Assembly: GCA_963778895.1 (NCBI GenBank)
Contig: CAVZVZ010000004.1
Location: forward strand, 62,001 to 126,000
DNA length: 64,000 nucleotides
Reading direction: 5' to 3'
From: CAVZVZ01 sp963778895
Lineage (GTDB): Bacteria; Actinomycetota; Acidimicrobiia; Acidimicrobiales; Acidimicrobilacustridaceae
How positions within the stretch are numbered: the first letter of the stretch is position 1; every line of letters begins with the position of its first letter. The translations under genes were made by a program, and so were the position numbers. Below the pieces are notes generated by a model that saw only the letters and a list, made by a program, of their open reading frames with translations, was not told the origin of the DNA and ran no database searches. This document shows, one piece after another, positions 52,926-62,567 of the stretch.

Positions 52926-54199
52926 ATGGACTTCGAGTTGCCTGCCGACCTGGTCGCCTACCTCGCCGAACTGGACGCGTTCATCGAACGCGAGATCGTC
53001 CCGCTCGAGGAGGCCGACGACAACATCCGCTTCTTCGACCACCGCCGCGAGGACGCGCGCACCGACTGGGAACGAGGCGGGCCTGCCGAACGAGGAGTGG
53101 GAGGCGCTGCTGTTCGAGGCCGCGCCAGCGCGCCGACGCCGGCCGGCCACTACCGCTACCCGTTCCCGAAGGAGTACGGCGGGCGGGACGGCACGAACCT
53201 CGGCATGGCCGTCATCCGCGAGCACCTCGCCCGCAAGGGACTCGGCCTGCACAACGACCTGCAGAACGAGCACTCGATCGTCGGCAACAACGTCGGGCTG
53301 CTGCTGATGCTCAACTACGGCACCGACGAGCAGAAGGCGCGAGTGGATCGACGACCTCGCCGAGGGGCGCGGCGGTTTCGCGTTCGGCATCACCGAGCCC
53401 GCTCACGGTTCCGACGCGACGCACATGGAGACCACCGCCGTCCGCGACGGCGACGAGTGGGTCATCAACGGCGAGAAGACGTGGAACACCGGCATCCACC
53501 ACGCGCCGTACGACCTGATCTTCGCCCGCACGAGCGGCGAGGCCGGCGACGGGCTCGGCATCACCGCGTTCCTCGTGCCCACCGACAGCCCGGGCTTCGA
53601 GATCGTCGAGTTCCTCTGGACGTTCAACATGCCGACCGACCACGCGCACATCCGCCTCACCGACGTGCGCGTGCCCGACTCGGCGATCTTCGGCGGCGAG
53701 GATCGAGGCCTGCAGGTGACCCAGCACTTCTTCAACGAGAACCGCATCCGGCAGGCGGCGTCGAGCCTGGGCGCGGCGCAGTTCTGCATCGACCGATCCG
53801 TCGAGTACGCCAAGGTGCGAGCGCCGTTCGGCAAGCCGCTTGTCGACGAACCAGGCCATCCAGTTCCCGCTCGTCGAGCTGCAGACGCAATGCGAGATGC
53901 TGCGCGCGCTGGTCCACAAGACGGCGTGGGAGATGGACAAGTACGGCCCGTTCTCGGTGTCCGACAAGGTGTCGATGTGCAACTACTGGGCGAACCGGCT
54001 GTGTTGCGAGGCGGCCGACCGGGCCATGCAGGTGCACGGCGGGCTCGGCTACTCGCGTCACCTGCCGTTCGAGCACATCTACCGCCACCACCGCCGCTAC
54101 CGCATCACCGAAGGCAGCGAGGAGATCCAGATGCGTCGGGTCGCCGGCTATCTGTTCGGCTTCATGAACCAGCAAGCCCCCAAGGGCGTCGTGGCTTAG
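52926..54199 (+). CDS. Acyl-CoA dehydrogenase, frameshifted
   Basis: About 423 residues after correcting indels near 53080, 53130, 53342 and 53845. Features: MDFELPADLVAYLAELDAFIEREIVPLEEADDNIRFFDH (N-terminal helices with an insertion typical of long-chain members), RYPFPKEYGGRDGTNLGMAVIREHLA, AFGITEPAHGSDATHMETTA (FAD/acyl site), WVINGEKTWNTGIHHAPYDLIFART, FFNENRIRQAASSLGAAQFCIDRSVEYAKVRAPFGKPL and AMQVHGGLGYSRHLPFEHIYRHHRRYRITEGSEEIQMRRVAGYLFGF with catalytic Glu in EGSEEI. Ends 3 bases into the convergent enoyl-CoA hydratase stop. Confidence 0.9.
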
Positions 54200-55028
54200 T
54201 CCTCCTCACCCAGTCGATCGAACTTCGGGCGCCGCTTCTCGAGGAAGGAGCTCACGCCCTCGCGGAAGTCGGGCCGGCCGAAGCTCTCGAGCATCAGTTG
54301 TTCGGCTTCGCGCTCGGCGGGACCCAGACCCGATGTGACTGCTCGTACACCTGGCGCTTGATGATGGCGATCGACGCGGGCGAGCACGTCGCCGCGATCT
54401 CGTCGATGTACGCCCGGCTGTGCGGAACCACCAGTTCGACGGGCATCGAGGCATTCACCAGACCGAGACGGGCTGCCTCGTCGCCGAGCACCCGGCGCGA
54501 CGAGATCAACAGGTCCATGGCGACGGTCGTACCCACGATGCGCGGCAACAGCCAGCTCAGACCCCACTCGGCGATGAGCCCACGACGGGCGAACGCGGTG
54601 ATCAAGCGGCGCGTCGGCCGCCATGAATCGCACGTCGCAGCACAACGCGATCGGCACCGCCATCCCCGCGACCGCCCCGTTGATGGCCGCCACGATCGGC
54701 TTCTTGGTCGGCCAGCAAGTAGGTGTACTCGCCGGAAGTCGTCGTCGGACACCGAGTCGTTCGTCGGGACCTCGAGCTCGGGCCACCCGCCGTCGAGCGT
54801 GCCGCCCTCGGTGAGCGTGGTGAGATCGCCCATGTCGGCGCCGGCGCAGAACGCTCGCCCCGCGCCGGTGATGATGATCCCGACCACGGCGCGATCGTTC
54901 TCGGCCTGCCACACCGCGTGGCGCACCTCGGCCGCCATCCGCATCGTCCATCCGTTCAATGACTGGGGACGATTGAGGGTGATCGTGGCGACGGGATCGT
55001 CGACCTCGTACAGGATCTGTTCGTACAT
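54196..55028 (-). CDS. Enoyl-CoA hydratase/isomerase-family protein, frameshifted
   Basis: About 276 residues. Crotonase fold: ILYEVDDPVATITLNRPQSLNGWTMRMAAEVRHAVWQAENDRAVVGIIITGAGRAFCAGADMGDLTTL (oxyanion hole GRAFCAGADM), then LITAFARRGLIAEWGLSWLLPRIVGTTVAMDLLISSRRVLGDEAARLGLVN (second oxyanion and catalytic region) and the C-terminal helix EAEQLMLESFGRPDFREGVSSFLEKRRPKF. Indels near 54345, 54610 and 54715. With the two acyl-CoA dehydrogenases it makes a short beta-oxidation set. Confidence 0.88.
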
Positions 55029-55108
55029 GTCAGCGGCCTTCGAATCCCAGCGCTTTGCACCGCATTTCATTCGGCATCCTGCATCTTCTCACCAACTAGT
55101 CTCCCACG

Positions 55109-55602
55109 ATGAGCTCCACACCCGAGGTCCTCTCGCTCACGACCGAGATGCCGGAGCGTCGACTCGAGCCCGGTGAGGTGTTGTTCGATCAACACGAGAC
55201 GAGCCCGGTGGTCGTCGCCGTCCTCGTCGAAGGCCACCTCGACGTGCACATGGGTGACGTCGTGATCGGTGCCATCGATCAACCCGGCGCGTTCGTCGGC
55301 GAGATCGGCGCCCTGCTCGGCAACTCTCGGACCGCGACGGTCAGCGCGACCACGCCCACGACCGTGCGCATCATCGGCGATCCCGACGCGTTCTTCGCGG
55401 ACCCATCCCCAGCTCGCCCTGGAACTGGCCCGGCAACTCGCGGGCCGACTGCATCGACTGCTGGCCTACCTCGGCGACCTCCGCGAGCAGTACCGCGGAG
55501 AAGAGGGCCACCTCACGATGGTCGACTCGGTGCTCGGACGCTCTCGCGTCACGCGCTCCCGTGGAGATCGAGCCGGGCTCGGACCGCTCTCCCGATTACT
55601 GA
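55109..55602 (+). CDS. Cyclic-nucleotide-binding-domain protein, frameshifted
   Basis: About 164 residues after two corrections (near 55409 and 55543). The cNMP beta-roll is RRLEPGEVLFDQHETSPVVVAVLVEGHLDVHMGDVVIGAIDQPGAFVGEIGALLGNSRTATVSATTPTTVRIIGDPDAFFADP, with phosphate-binding-cassette-like FVGEIGALLGNSRTATV (Glu and Arg present). HPQLALELARQLAGRLHRLLAYLGDLREQYRGEEGHLTMVDSVLG is helical, with no DNA-binding domain. ASRAPVEIEPGSDRSPDY ends the chain at TGA 55602 within a tandem repeat. Likely a small ligand sensor. Confidence 0.75.
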
Positions 55603-55622
55603 TTGGCCCGATTACTGATGGG
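55591..55622. repeat. 16-bp tandem duplication at convergent gene ends
   Basis: CCCGATTACTGATTGG (55591-55606) is followed immediately by CCCGATTACTGATGGG (55607-55622), one mismatch. The first copy contains the likely stop (TAC TGA) of the cNMP-binding gene; the second duplicates it. Confidence 0.75.
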
Positions 55623-56351
55623 TAGCACCGGGCGTCGCCGAGCGACACGTCGTCGGACCCCTCGAACGACCACCACGACGCGCGTCGCTCGTCGAGGTCC
55701 AGGCGAACGTGGCTGGGGATCCCACCCGGTTGGTGACCGCTGTTGAACAACCATGTGTCGCCCCGTCGCTCGGCCCATGCTCCATCAGCAACGAACGGTG
55801 ACTGATGGATGTGCCCACACAGCACGATGTCCGGGCGATAACGGTCGAGCAGTCGAGGTAGCTCGGGGTCTCCGTAGTGGCGCGACCCAGTCCAGGACAA
55901 CGGGCCCTCGGGCGGGCCGTGGTAGGCCCAGATCCAGCCCCGACCACGCTCAGCTTCGGCGTCCGCCAAGTGTTGCTCGAGCCGCTGGAGCGTCACCGGC
56001 CCTTCCCACCAGGCGCATGCGCTCACCAACCAACCGTCGACCGTGACGCTCTCGCCATCGACCACCACCCCGCCCGCCCACGCTTCGTTGATCCACGCGG
56101 TGGCTTTCTCCTGACCGTCGGTCCGGTGGTCCAGATCGTGGTTGCCGGAGCACACGACCGTCCTACACTGCTGCCGCGCACCGCGTGAGGTACTCCAGCA
56201 CGACCGCGATCTGTGCGTCGAGCGGCACTCCCGATGCGATGTCGAGCAGGTCGCCCGCCACGACCAGGAGGTCGACGGTCTCGGCCTGACTCAAGACCCA
56301 GTCGAACTTCTTGAGGTCGTAGTGCAGGTCCGACACCAGCAAGGCGTGCAT
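55596..56351 (-). CDS. Calcineurin-like metallophosphoesterase, one frameshift; 3' end uncertain
   Basis: About 250 residues. Metal motifs in order: LLVSDLHYDL (D-x-H), LLVVAGDLLDIAS (GDxxD), VVCSGNHDLDHRTD (GNHD), IWAYHGPPEG and IVLCGHIHQSPF (GHxH). One inserted base near 56170 splits motif 2 from motif 3. The frame remains open past 55596 to 55466, antisense to the cNMP-binding gene; the end given is where an adjacent frame stops within the tandem repeat region. Cytoplasmic; substrate unknown. Confidence 0.75.
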
Positions 56352-56389
56352 CGCAGCAGTCTGTCACCGGCGACCGGTGCGCCCCGCAC

Positions 56390-57595
56390 TCATGCCACGC
56401 CGTCGGCCCGGAACGGCAAGGACTGGAAGCGGCGGACGAAGTGGCCCGGTGCGAACACTCCCGCATCGGCATCCACCGAGAAGGCCGGCATCGACGCGAG
56501 CAACTCCTCCAACACGACTCGGCCCTGCAGCCGCGCCGCGGCCGCACCCAGGCAATGATGCGCGCCGTAGCTGAACGACAGCATGCGTTCGGGGCGACGA
56601 GTCACCTCGAGCTGATCGGCGTCGGGCCCGAACGCGCGAGGGTCGCGATTCGCCGCTCCGTACAGCAGCATCACCTTCCGCCCGGCCGGGATCGTCGCGC
56701 CGTCGACTTCCACATCCCGCGTGGTGGTCCGGGCCAAGCCCTGCACCGGTGATGTCAACCGCAAGAGCTCGTCCACCGCGTCGGCGATGAGCTCCGGTTG
56801 GTCGATCAGTCGTGTTCGCTGGTCGGGATGCTCGGTCAGCAGCTGCGCGGCCCCGCCGAGCAATCCCGTCGTGGTGTCGTTGCCTCCGGTCACCATCGTG
56901 AACGCGAACCCGATCACCTGGGCGATGTCGGCAGGATCGGTTCCGGGGTCGGTGTGCACCAACTGCGAGATGGTGTCGTCCTGTGGCTCGGCGCGACGTA
57001 GCTCGGCGAGCGCGGCAAAGTACCCGAACAGCTCACCGACGGCGTCGGCCGCCGCGAGCGGATCACCATGCGCGTTGGCGGAAACGATGGCTTCGGTCCA
57101 GCCGTCGAAACGCCCTCGGTCCGCGCTCGGTACGCCGAGGTAGTGGGCGACCACCATGCTCGGCAAGGGCTTGAACAGCTCGAGCACCACATCGCCCGAT
57201 CCCGCGTCGCGCAACCGGGCCAATCGTTCACGAACGAACTCGCGCACCGCGGGCTCGATCGACGAGACTTGCCGGGGCGTGAACCCGCGAGCGACCAGCC
57301 GCCGGAACGCGGTGTGATCCGGAGGATCCATCATCACCATCGGACGCGCGCGGTCGATACCCAACCGCTCGACCTCGCCGTACAGGAACGTCAAACCCTT
57401 GGCCGACGAGAAGGTCTCGGTATCGCGGGCCGCGGCAAACACATCGGCGTGGCGCGACAACACCCAATAGTCACCGTCGTCCACGTGGTGCACCGGGTCG
57501 TGATCACGCAACGCCGCGTACATGGCGAACGGGTCGCGCCAACTCTCCCCCGATCGGGGAACGAACCTCGCGTCGTGGGACAACACCGAACCCAT
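56390..57595 (-). CDS. Cytochrome P450
   Basis: A 401-residue intact P450. Features: VPRSGESWRDPFAMYAALRDHDPVHHVDDGDYWVLSRHADVFAAARDTETFSSAKG, MVMMDPPDHTAFRRLVARGFTPRQVSSIEP (C-helix HTxxR), I-helix FTMVTGGNDTTTGLLGGAAQLL, K-helix DELLRLTSPVQGLARTT, and heme loop LSFSYGAHHCLGAAAARLQGRVVLEELLA. ATG 57595 or GTG 57598 may start it. Divergent from the ICL-like gene with about 35 bases between. Substrate unknown. Confidence 0.92.
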   Translation of the reverse strand: MGSVLSHDARFVPRSGESWRDPFAMYAALRDHDPVHHVDDGDYWVLSRHADVFAAARDTETFSSAKGLTFLYGEVERLGIDRARPMVMMDPPDHTAFRRLVARGFTPRQVSSIEPAVREFVRERLARLRDAGSGDVVLELFKPLPSMVVAHYLGVPSADRGRFDGWTEAIVSANAHGDPLAAADAVGELFGYFAALAELRRAEPQDDTISQLVHTDPGTDPADIAQVIGFAFTMVTGGNDTTTGLLGGAAQLLTEHPDQRTRLIDQPELIADAVDELLRLTSPVQGLARTTTRDVEVDGATIPAGRKVMLLYGAANRDPRAFGPDADQLEVTRRPERMLSFSYGAHHCLGAAAARLQGRVVLEELLASMPAFSVDADAGVFAPGHFVRRFQSLPFRADGVA

Positions 57596-57618
57596 CACAC
57601 GGTCTTAGTACATCTCGC

Positions 57619-57624
57619 TAGATT
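57619..57624 (+). promoter_or_regulatory. -10 element of leaderless ICL/PEP-mutase-like gene
   Basis: TAGATT lies 6 bases before ATG 57631. Confidence 0.5.
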
Positions 57625-57630
57625 CGAGCC

Positions 57631-58446
57631 ATGAGCGCTGACGTGGCCAAGGCCGAGATGTTCCGCTCCTTGCACGTACCGGGTGATCCCGTGCTGTTGC
57701 CCAATCCCTGGGATGCCGGGTCGGCGAAGCTGTTCGCGACGCTCGGCTTTCGTGCCCTGGCGACGACCAGCGGCGGTTTCGCGGCCACACTCGGGCGTCT
57801 CGACGGTTCGGTCACCCGCGACGAGGCCCTGACGCACGCGGCGCAGATCGTGAGCGCGACCGATCTGCCGGTCAGCGCCGACTTCGAGAACGGATTCGTC
57901 GACGATCCCGAGGACGTCGCCGAGACCGTGCGGCTCGCGGTCGAGACCGGCCTCGCCGGATGTTCGATCGAAGACTTCACGGGCCGGAGCGACGACCCCA
58001 TCTACGACGCCGGACTCGCGGCTGAACGCATACGCGCCGCGGCCGAGGCCGCGCATGGGGCCAATCCGGCGTTCGTCCTGACCGCTCGCTGCGAGCAGTT
58101 CCTCCACGGTCACCCCGACCTCGACAGCACGATCGCCCGACTGCAGTCGTTCCAAGAAGCGGGGGCCGACGCGTTGTACGCACCCGGAGCGAACAGTCCC
58201 GGCGCCGTCGAGGCGATCGTGACCTCTACCGACCTGCCGGTGAACGTGCTCGCCCTCCCGGGCAGTCCGACCGTGTTCGAGCTGAGTGCCCTCGGTGTGA
58301 GCCGAGTGTCGGTGGGTAGCGCCTTCAGCTCGGTCGCGATCGCGGCGGTCGCCAAGGCGGCACGCGAGTTCCTCGACGATGGAACCTACGGCTTCTGGAC
58401 CGAAGGCCTGGCCGGGATGCAGCTCGCGCACGAGGCCTTCGCCTGA
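57631..58446 (+). CDS. Isocitrate lyase / PEP phosphonomutase-family protein
   Basis: A 271-residue TIM-barrel enzyme: FRSLHVPGDPVLLPNPWDAGSAKLFATLGFRALATTSGGFAATLG, DLPVSADFENGFVDDPEDVAETVRLAVETGLAGCSIEDFTGRSDDPIYD (Mg-binding Asp/Glu), VLTARCEQFLHG, LQSFQEAGADALYAPGA, LPVNVLALPGSPTVFELSALGVSRVSVGSAF. The lyase-type KKCGH loop is replaced by ARCEQF, so it is neither a true isocitrate lyase nor clearly a mutase; members include 2-methylisocitrate lyase-like and oxaloacetate hydrolase-like enzymes. The SDR gene follows after 52 bases. Confidence 0.85.
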   Translation: MSADVAKAEMFRSLHVPGDPVLLPNPWDAGSAKLFATLGFRALATTSGGFAATLGRLDGSVTRDEALTHAAQIVSATDLPVSADFENGFVDDPEDVAETVRLAVETGLAGCSIEDFTGRSDDPIYDAGLAAERIRAAAEAAHGANPAFVLTARCEQFLHGHPDLDSTIARLQSFQEAGADALYAPGANSPGAVEAIVTSTDLPVNVLALPGSPTVFELSALGVSRVSVGSAFSSVAIAAVAKAAREFLDDGTYGFWTEGLAGMQLAHEAFA

Positions 58447-58485
58447 TCACGGCGATATCCCCCGCTGGCCACGCGGCGGCCTGGT

Positions 58486-58491
58486 TACGGT
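58486..58491 (+). promoter_or_regulatory. -10 element of leaderless SDR gene
   Basis: TACGGT lies 7 bases before GTG 58499, the same hexamer and spacing as at 1318. Confidence 0.45.
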
Positions 58492-58498
58492 GGCGACC

Positions 58499-59296
58499 GT
58501 GTCGCCCGAGTCCGATTCCCATGCCTATCTCGTCGAACAGTTCGCGCTCGACGGTCTGCTCGCGGTGGTCACCGGCGGCAACTCGGGCATCGGCCGCGGG
58601 ATCGCCGAGGCGCTGGCCCGCGCCGGAGCCACGGTCGCACTCGTGGCCCGGCGGCGCCACGCCCTCGCCGACGCGGCCGGTGAGATCGACCGGACCTGCG
58701 AGCGTGGAGCCGCCCATCCCTTCGTTGCCGACCTCACCCAACGCGCCGCGCTCATCGAGGTCGCGAACCACATCGTCATTCGCCTCGGCCCACCCGCCAT
58801 CCTCGTCAACGCCGCGGCCGTCAACCTGCGCCCGCCGATGGCCGAGCTCACCGAGCACGAGTGGGACCGCACGCTCGCTCTGAACCTGACCGCTCCCCAT
58901 CTGCTCACCCAACACTTCGCGCCGCTCATGGCCGAGCGCGGGTATGGCCGCATCATCAACCTGGCGTCTCAGCAGGCGGTCCGCGCGTTCGGCAACAGCG
59001 GTGCCTACGGCGCGAGCAAGGCCGGCATCGTCGGACTCACACGTTCGCAAGCCGAGGCCTGGGCCCGGTCGGGTGTCACTGCGAACGCCATCTCCCCTGC
59101 GTTCGTCGAGACGCCGTCGACCGCAGCCGTGTTCGCCGATCCTGCGGTGAGCGACGCCATGGCCGCCCGCACCATGACCGGCACCAACGGCGCGGTCGCC
59201 GACCTCGCGGGCTTGGCGGTGTTCCTCGCGGGACCGTCGGCCGGTGCGGTCACGGGTCAGCTCCTCTACGCCGACTGCGGTTTCTCGGTCCACTGA
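58499..59296 (+). CDS. Short-chain dehydrogenase/reductase
   Basis: A 265-residue classical SDR: FALDGLLAVVTGGNSGIGRGIAEALARAGATVALVARR (TGxxxGIG), ILVNAAAVNLRPPMAELTEHEWDRTLALNLTAPHLL, GRIINLASQQAVRAFGNSGAYGASKAGIVGLTRSQAEAW (Ser, Tyr, Lys) and NAISPAFVETPSTAAVF. An Arg-Arg after the second strand (ARRRH) suggests NADP preference. GTG 58499 is supported by the -10 7 bases upstream and gives a normal length. Substrate unknown. Confidence 0.9.
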   Translation: MSPESDSHAYLVEQFALDGLLAVVTGGNSGIGRGIAEALARAGATVALVARRRHALADAAGEIDRTCERGAAHPFVADLTQRAALIEVANHIVIRLGPPAILVNAAAVNLRPPMAELTEHEWDRTLALNLTAPHLLTQHFAPLMAERGYGRIINLASQQAVRAFGNSGAYGASKAGIVGLTRSQAEAWARSGVTANAISPAFVETPSTAAVFADPAVSDAMAARTMTGTNGAVADLAGLAVFLAGPSAGAVTGQLLYADCGFSVH

Positions 59297-59318
59297 TCGG
59301 CCCCAGAGCGGGGCCGCG

Positions 59319-60330
59319 TCACGAGTGCAGATCCTCGACGATGTCGGCGAAGTTGTCGGGATCCGGGTTGCGGTTGTTGACCAGGCTCACGGTGTCGGCG
59401 ATGCCGTCGGAACGGCTGAGCAACTTCGCGGCGATGTCACGTCGCGGGCCGACCACCGCCAGTTGCTCGATCAAGTCATCCGGGATCAGCGCAGCCATGT
59501 CGTCCCATCGACCCTGCTTCGACAGCCGGTTCAGCTCCGGATGCAGATCGGCGTACCCATGGAGGTCGAGCACCGGCGCGTACGCGGGCGTCGAGCCGTA
59601 GAAGGCCATCTGGTCGCGAGCCGACCGCAGCGCCGTGGCCCGTTGTTCATCGGTCGTCCACGTCACGACCATCTGCACCCACACGATCTCGACGTCCGTC
59701 GGCATCGCGCCCGGCGACGGCGCGGCCACGTGCGAGGGCGGGGACGACGAGCTCCTCCAGCGACCGCCGGCTGTTGAAGGGATGGACGATCAAACCGTCC
59801 GCGACCTCGCCGGCCACCTCGATCATGCGCGGCCCGAAGCCGCCGATGAAGACGGGCGGTGGACCGAACGGGTTCGGACCCGGATCGAAGGCCGGAGTCA
59901 TGAGGGTGTGCCGATAGAACTCGCCCTCGAAACGCAGATCGGCGGTGCCCTCCCAGCGCGACCAGATGGCGGTCAGGGCCAAGACCAACTCGCGCATGCG
60001 CGCCGCCGGGTGCGACCACGTCTCGCTGAACCGCCGCTCGATGTGTGGTCGCACCTGTGAGCCGATGCCGAGCACGAACCGTCCCTCCGTCAGCAGCTGC
60101 AGGTCGTAGCCGACGTTCGCCAGCACCATGGGGTTCCGGGCGAAGCCGATCGCGACCGCGGTGCCCAGTCTCAGCCCGTCGGTGTTCGCCGAGGCGAGCG
60201 CGAGCGGCAGGAACGGATCATGCTTGGACTCGAACGAGAACGCGGTGTCGTAACCGATCCGCTCGAGGTCCGCGAAGACATCGGCCGCACGACGCGGATC
60301 TTGCGTGGGCACAGTGGTGGCGATCCGCAC
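59319..60330 (-). CDS. LLM-class flavin (F420)-dependent oxidoreductase, one frameshift
   Basis: About 336 residues. TTVPTQDPRRAADVFADLERIGYDTAFSFESKHDPFLPLALASANTDGLRLGTAVAIGFARNPMVLANVGYDLQLLTEGRFVLGIGSQVRPHIERRF is the TIGR03617-like N-terminal barrel; FIGGFGPRMIEVAGEVADGLIVHPFNS follows. One inserted base near 59735 leads to MPTDVEIVWVQMVVTWTTDEQRATALRSARDQMAFYGSTPAYAPVLDLHGY and IPDDLIEQLAVVG. The family uses F420 or FMN; the substrate is not known. It is convergent with the SDR gene. Confidence 0.82.
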
Positions 60331-60339
60331 GCCCCACTA

Positions 60340-62497
60340 TCAGCGTTCCCGTAGCGCGATGGTCACCGATGTTCCTGCGGTCACCGCGCCCCATGATGTC
60401 AGCGCGCCGATCTGCACCGGCGCGAGGCGGTTCGTGGTCGACCCGTCACCCAACTGGCCCTCGAGGTTGCGCCCCCAGCTCCACAGCGTGCCGTCCTTGC
60501 GAACGGCCACACTGTGGTTGCCGCCGGCGCTGAACGAGGCCCACTGCGATGCATCGAGCTGTGCGGGATCGGAGCGACCGGTGGTCGTGCCGTCGCCCAA
60601 CTGCCCGTAGGTGTTGTCGCCCCATGTCCACAAGGTGCCGTCCTCGCGACTGGCGATGGTGTGGTGGGTGCCGGCGTCGACCGCCTTCCAGGTCTTGACC
60701 GCGCCCACCTGCACCGGCGACTTGCGGTTGATCGTGGTGCCGTCGCCCAACTCGCCGTCTTCGTTCAACCCCCATGACCACAACGTGCCATCGGTGCGCA
60801 CGCCGCTGGTGTGGAGTCCTCCGCTGCTGACGGTGAGCCATGTGGTGTGGCCGATCTGCACGGGCGAGGGCCGGTCGGTGATCGTTCCGTCGCCCAAGGT
60901 GCCGAACACATTGCTGCCCCAACTCCACAGCGTGCCGTCGGACTTGATCGCGACGGTGTAGTTCTCGCCCGCCGTGGCCTGCTTCCAGGTGTCGGTACCG
61001 ATCTGGACAGGGGCCGGGTGATCGGTCGTCGTGCCGTCACCCAACTGGCCGTAGGTGTTGTCACCCCACGCCCAGAGCGTGCCGTCCTTGCGAATACCGA
61101 CGGAGTGCAGGTAGCCGGACGCGACCGACGACCAGTTGGTTGCGGAACCGATCTGCGTGGGTGCCGTGCGGCTGGTGGTCGTGCCGTCGCCCAACTGACC
61201 CGCGGCGTTGTAACCCCACGCCCACAACGTCCCATCTCTCTTGATGCCCAGACCGTGCACGAAGTTCTCGGAGACCGCGTCCCAGTCGGAGCCCAGGCGG
61301 AACGGGGTCAAGTGTCCTGTCGTGGTCCCGTCACCCAGGTCTCCCCCGCCCCAGACCCAGATGCTGTCGTCGGCCTGCGTGGCGACGGTGAAGCCGCTGC
61401 CGCCGGCGGAGACGCTCGTCCACGTCGTGTCGGTGCCCACCGCGGTCGGGACCTTGCGGTTGACCGTCGTGCCGTCGCCGATCTGACCCTTCGCGTTGTT
61501 GCCCCAACCCCACATCGTGCCGTCGCCAGCGGATGGCGACGGTGTGGTCGTCGCTCGTCGCCACGGTTCTCCAGGCACTCGTGCCGATGTGCGTCGGCAC
61601 GAGTCTGGCGAGTGGTCGTGCCATCGCCGAGCTGTCCTACGCCGTTGCCGCCCCACGCCCAGAGCGAACCGTCGGCTTGCAGCGCGACGCTGTAGCGGCT
61701 GCCGGCGTCGCCGGTGCGCCACGTCGTCGCGGTGCCGACCTGCACCGGCGTCAGCTCGTTCGTCGTGGTGCCGTCGCCGAGCTGGCCCTCGAGGTTGCGA
61801 CCCCATGCCCACAGCGTTCCGTCGGTGGCAATCGGCGATCGTGTGGGCCCCGCCGGCCGCGATGAAGCTCCAGTTCGTCGCGGTACCGATCTGGACCGGT
61901 GCCGGTTGGTTGGTCGTCGTGTTGTTCCCGACCTGGCCGGTCGGAGTTCAGGCCCCACGCCCACAACGTGCCGTCCGTGCGAATGCCGACGGTGTGGTCC
62001 GCTCCCGCACTGATCGAGGCCCAGGTGTCGGTGCCGATGTGCACCGGAGCGGTGCGTGTCGTCGTGGTGCCGTCACCCAGTTGGCCCGAAGCGTTGGAGC
62101 CCCAGGCCCACAGCGATCCGTCGGTGCGCAGCGCGACCGTGTGGGCGGCGCCGGCGCTCACGGTCTTCCAGGTCGTGGCCGTGCCCACCTGCGTGGGGAC
62201 CAGCCGATCGGTGGTGGTGCCGTCGCCCAGCCGACCCGAGCCGTTCACACCCCAGGCCCACAGCGTGCCGTTGGTGCGCACTGCCACCGTGTGCTTGTCG
62301 CCCGCCGCGACAACCGTGTAGCCCGGATCGAGCTCGACGGGCGCGGTGCGCGTCGTCGTCGTTCCGTCGCCGACCTGACCGAAGTTGTTCTGGCCCCAAC
62401 CCCATGGGCCCTTGCATCCGGCGGCGACCACGAGGCAGGCCGCCAGCGCCGCCACGTAACGCACCGAACGCCGTGATGGCTGCCGACGAACCTTCAT
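60340..62497 (-). CDS. RCC1-repeat (14 repeats) secreted lipoprotein, frameshifted
   Basis: About 718 residues. A signal peptide with lipobox VVAAGC (Cys about 28) precedes 14 repeats of about 49 residues of the form DGTLWAWGxNxxGQLGDGTTTxRxxPVQIGTxTxWxxVxAGxxHTVAIRx. RCC1 domains are seven-bladed propellers, so 14 repeats fit two propellers in series. The repeats are unusually uniform, with variable positions after TTT. Indels at about 61530, 61610, 61830 and 61947 break repeats 3-7. No other domain is seen. Exported, lipid-anchored, probably a binding or surface protein. Confidence 0.85.
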
Positions 62498-62567
62498 CCT
62501 GGCCACGACCCCCTGCGCCATGCCTCGACGGACTCGAGCGACATCCCGGCGCGTTGCTGCCCTGAAC

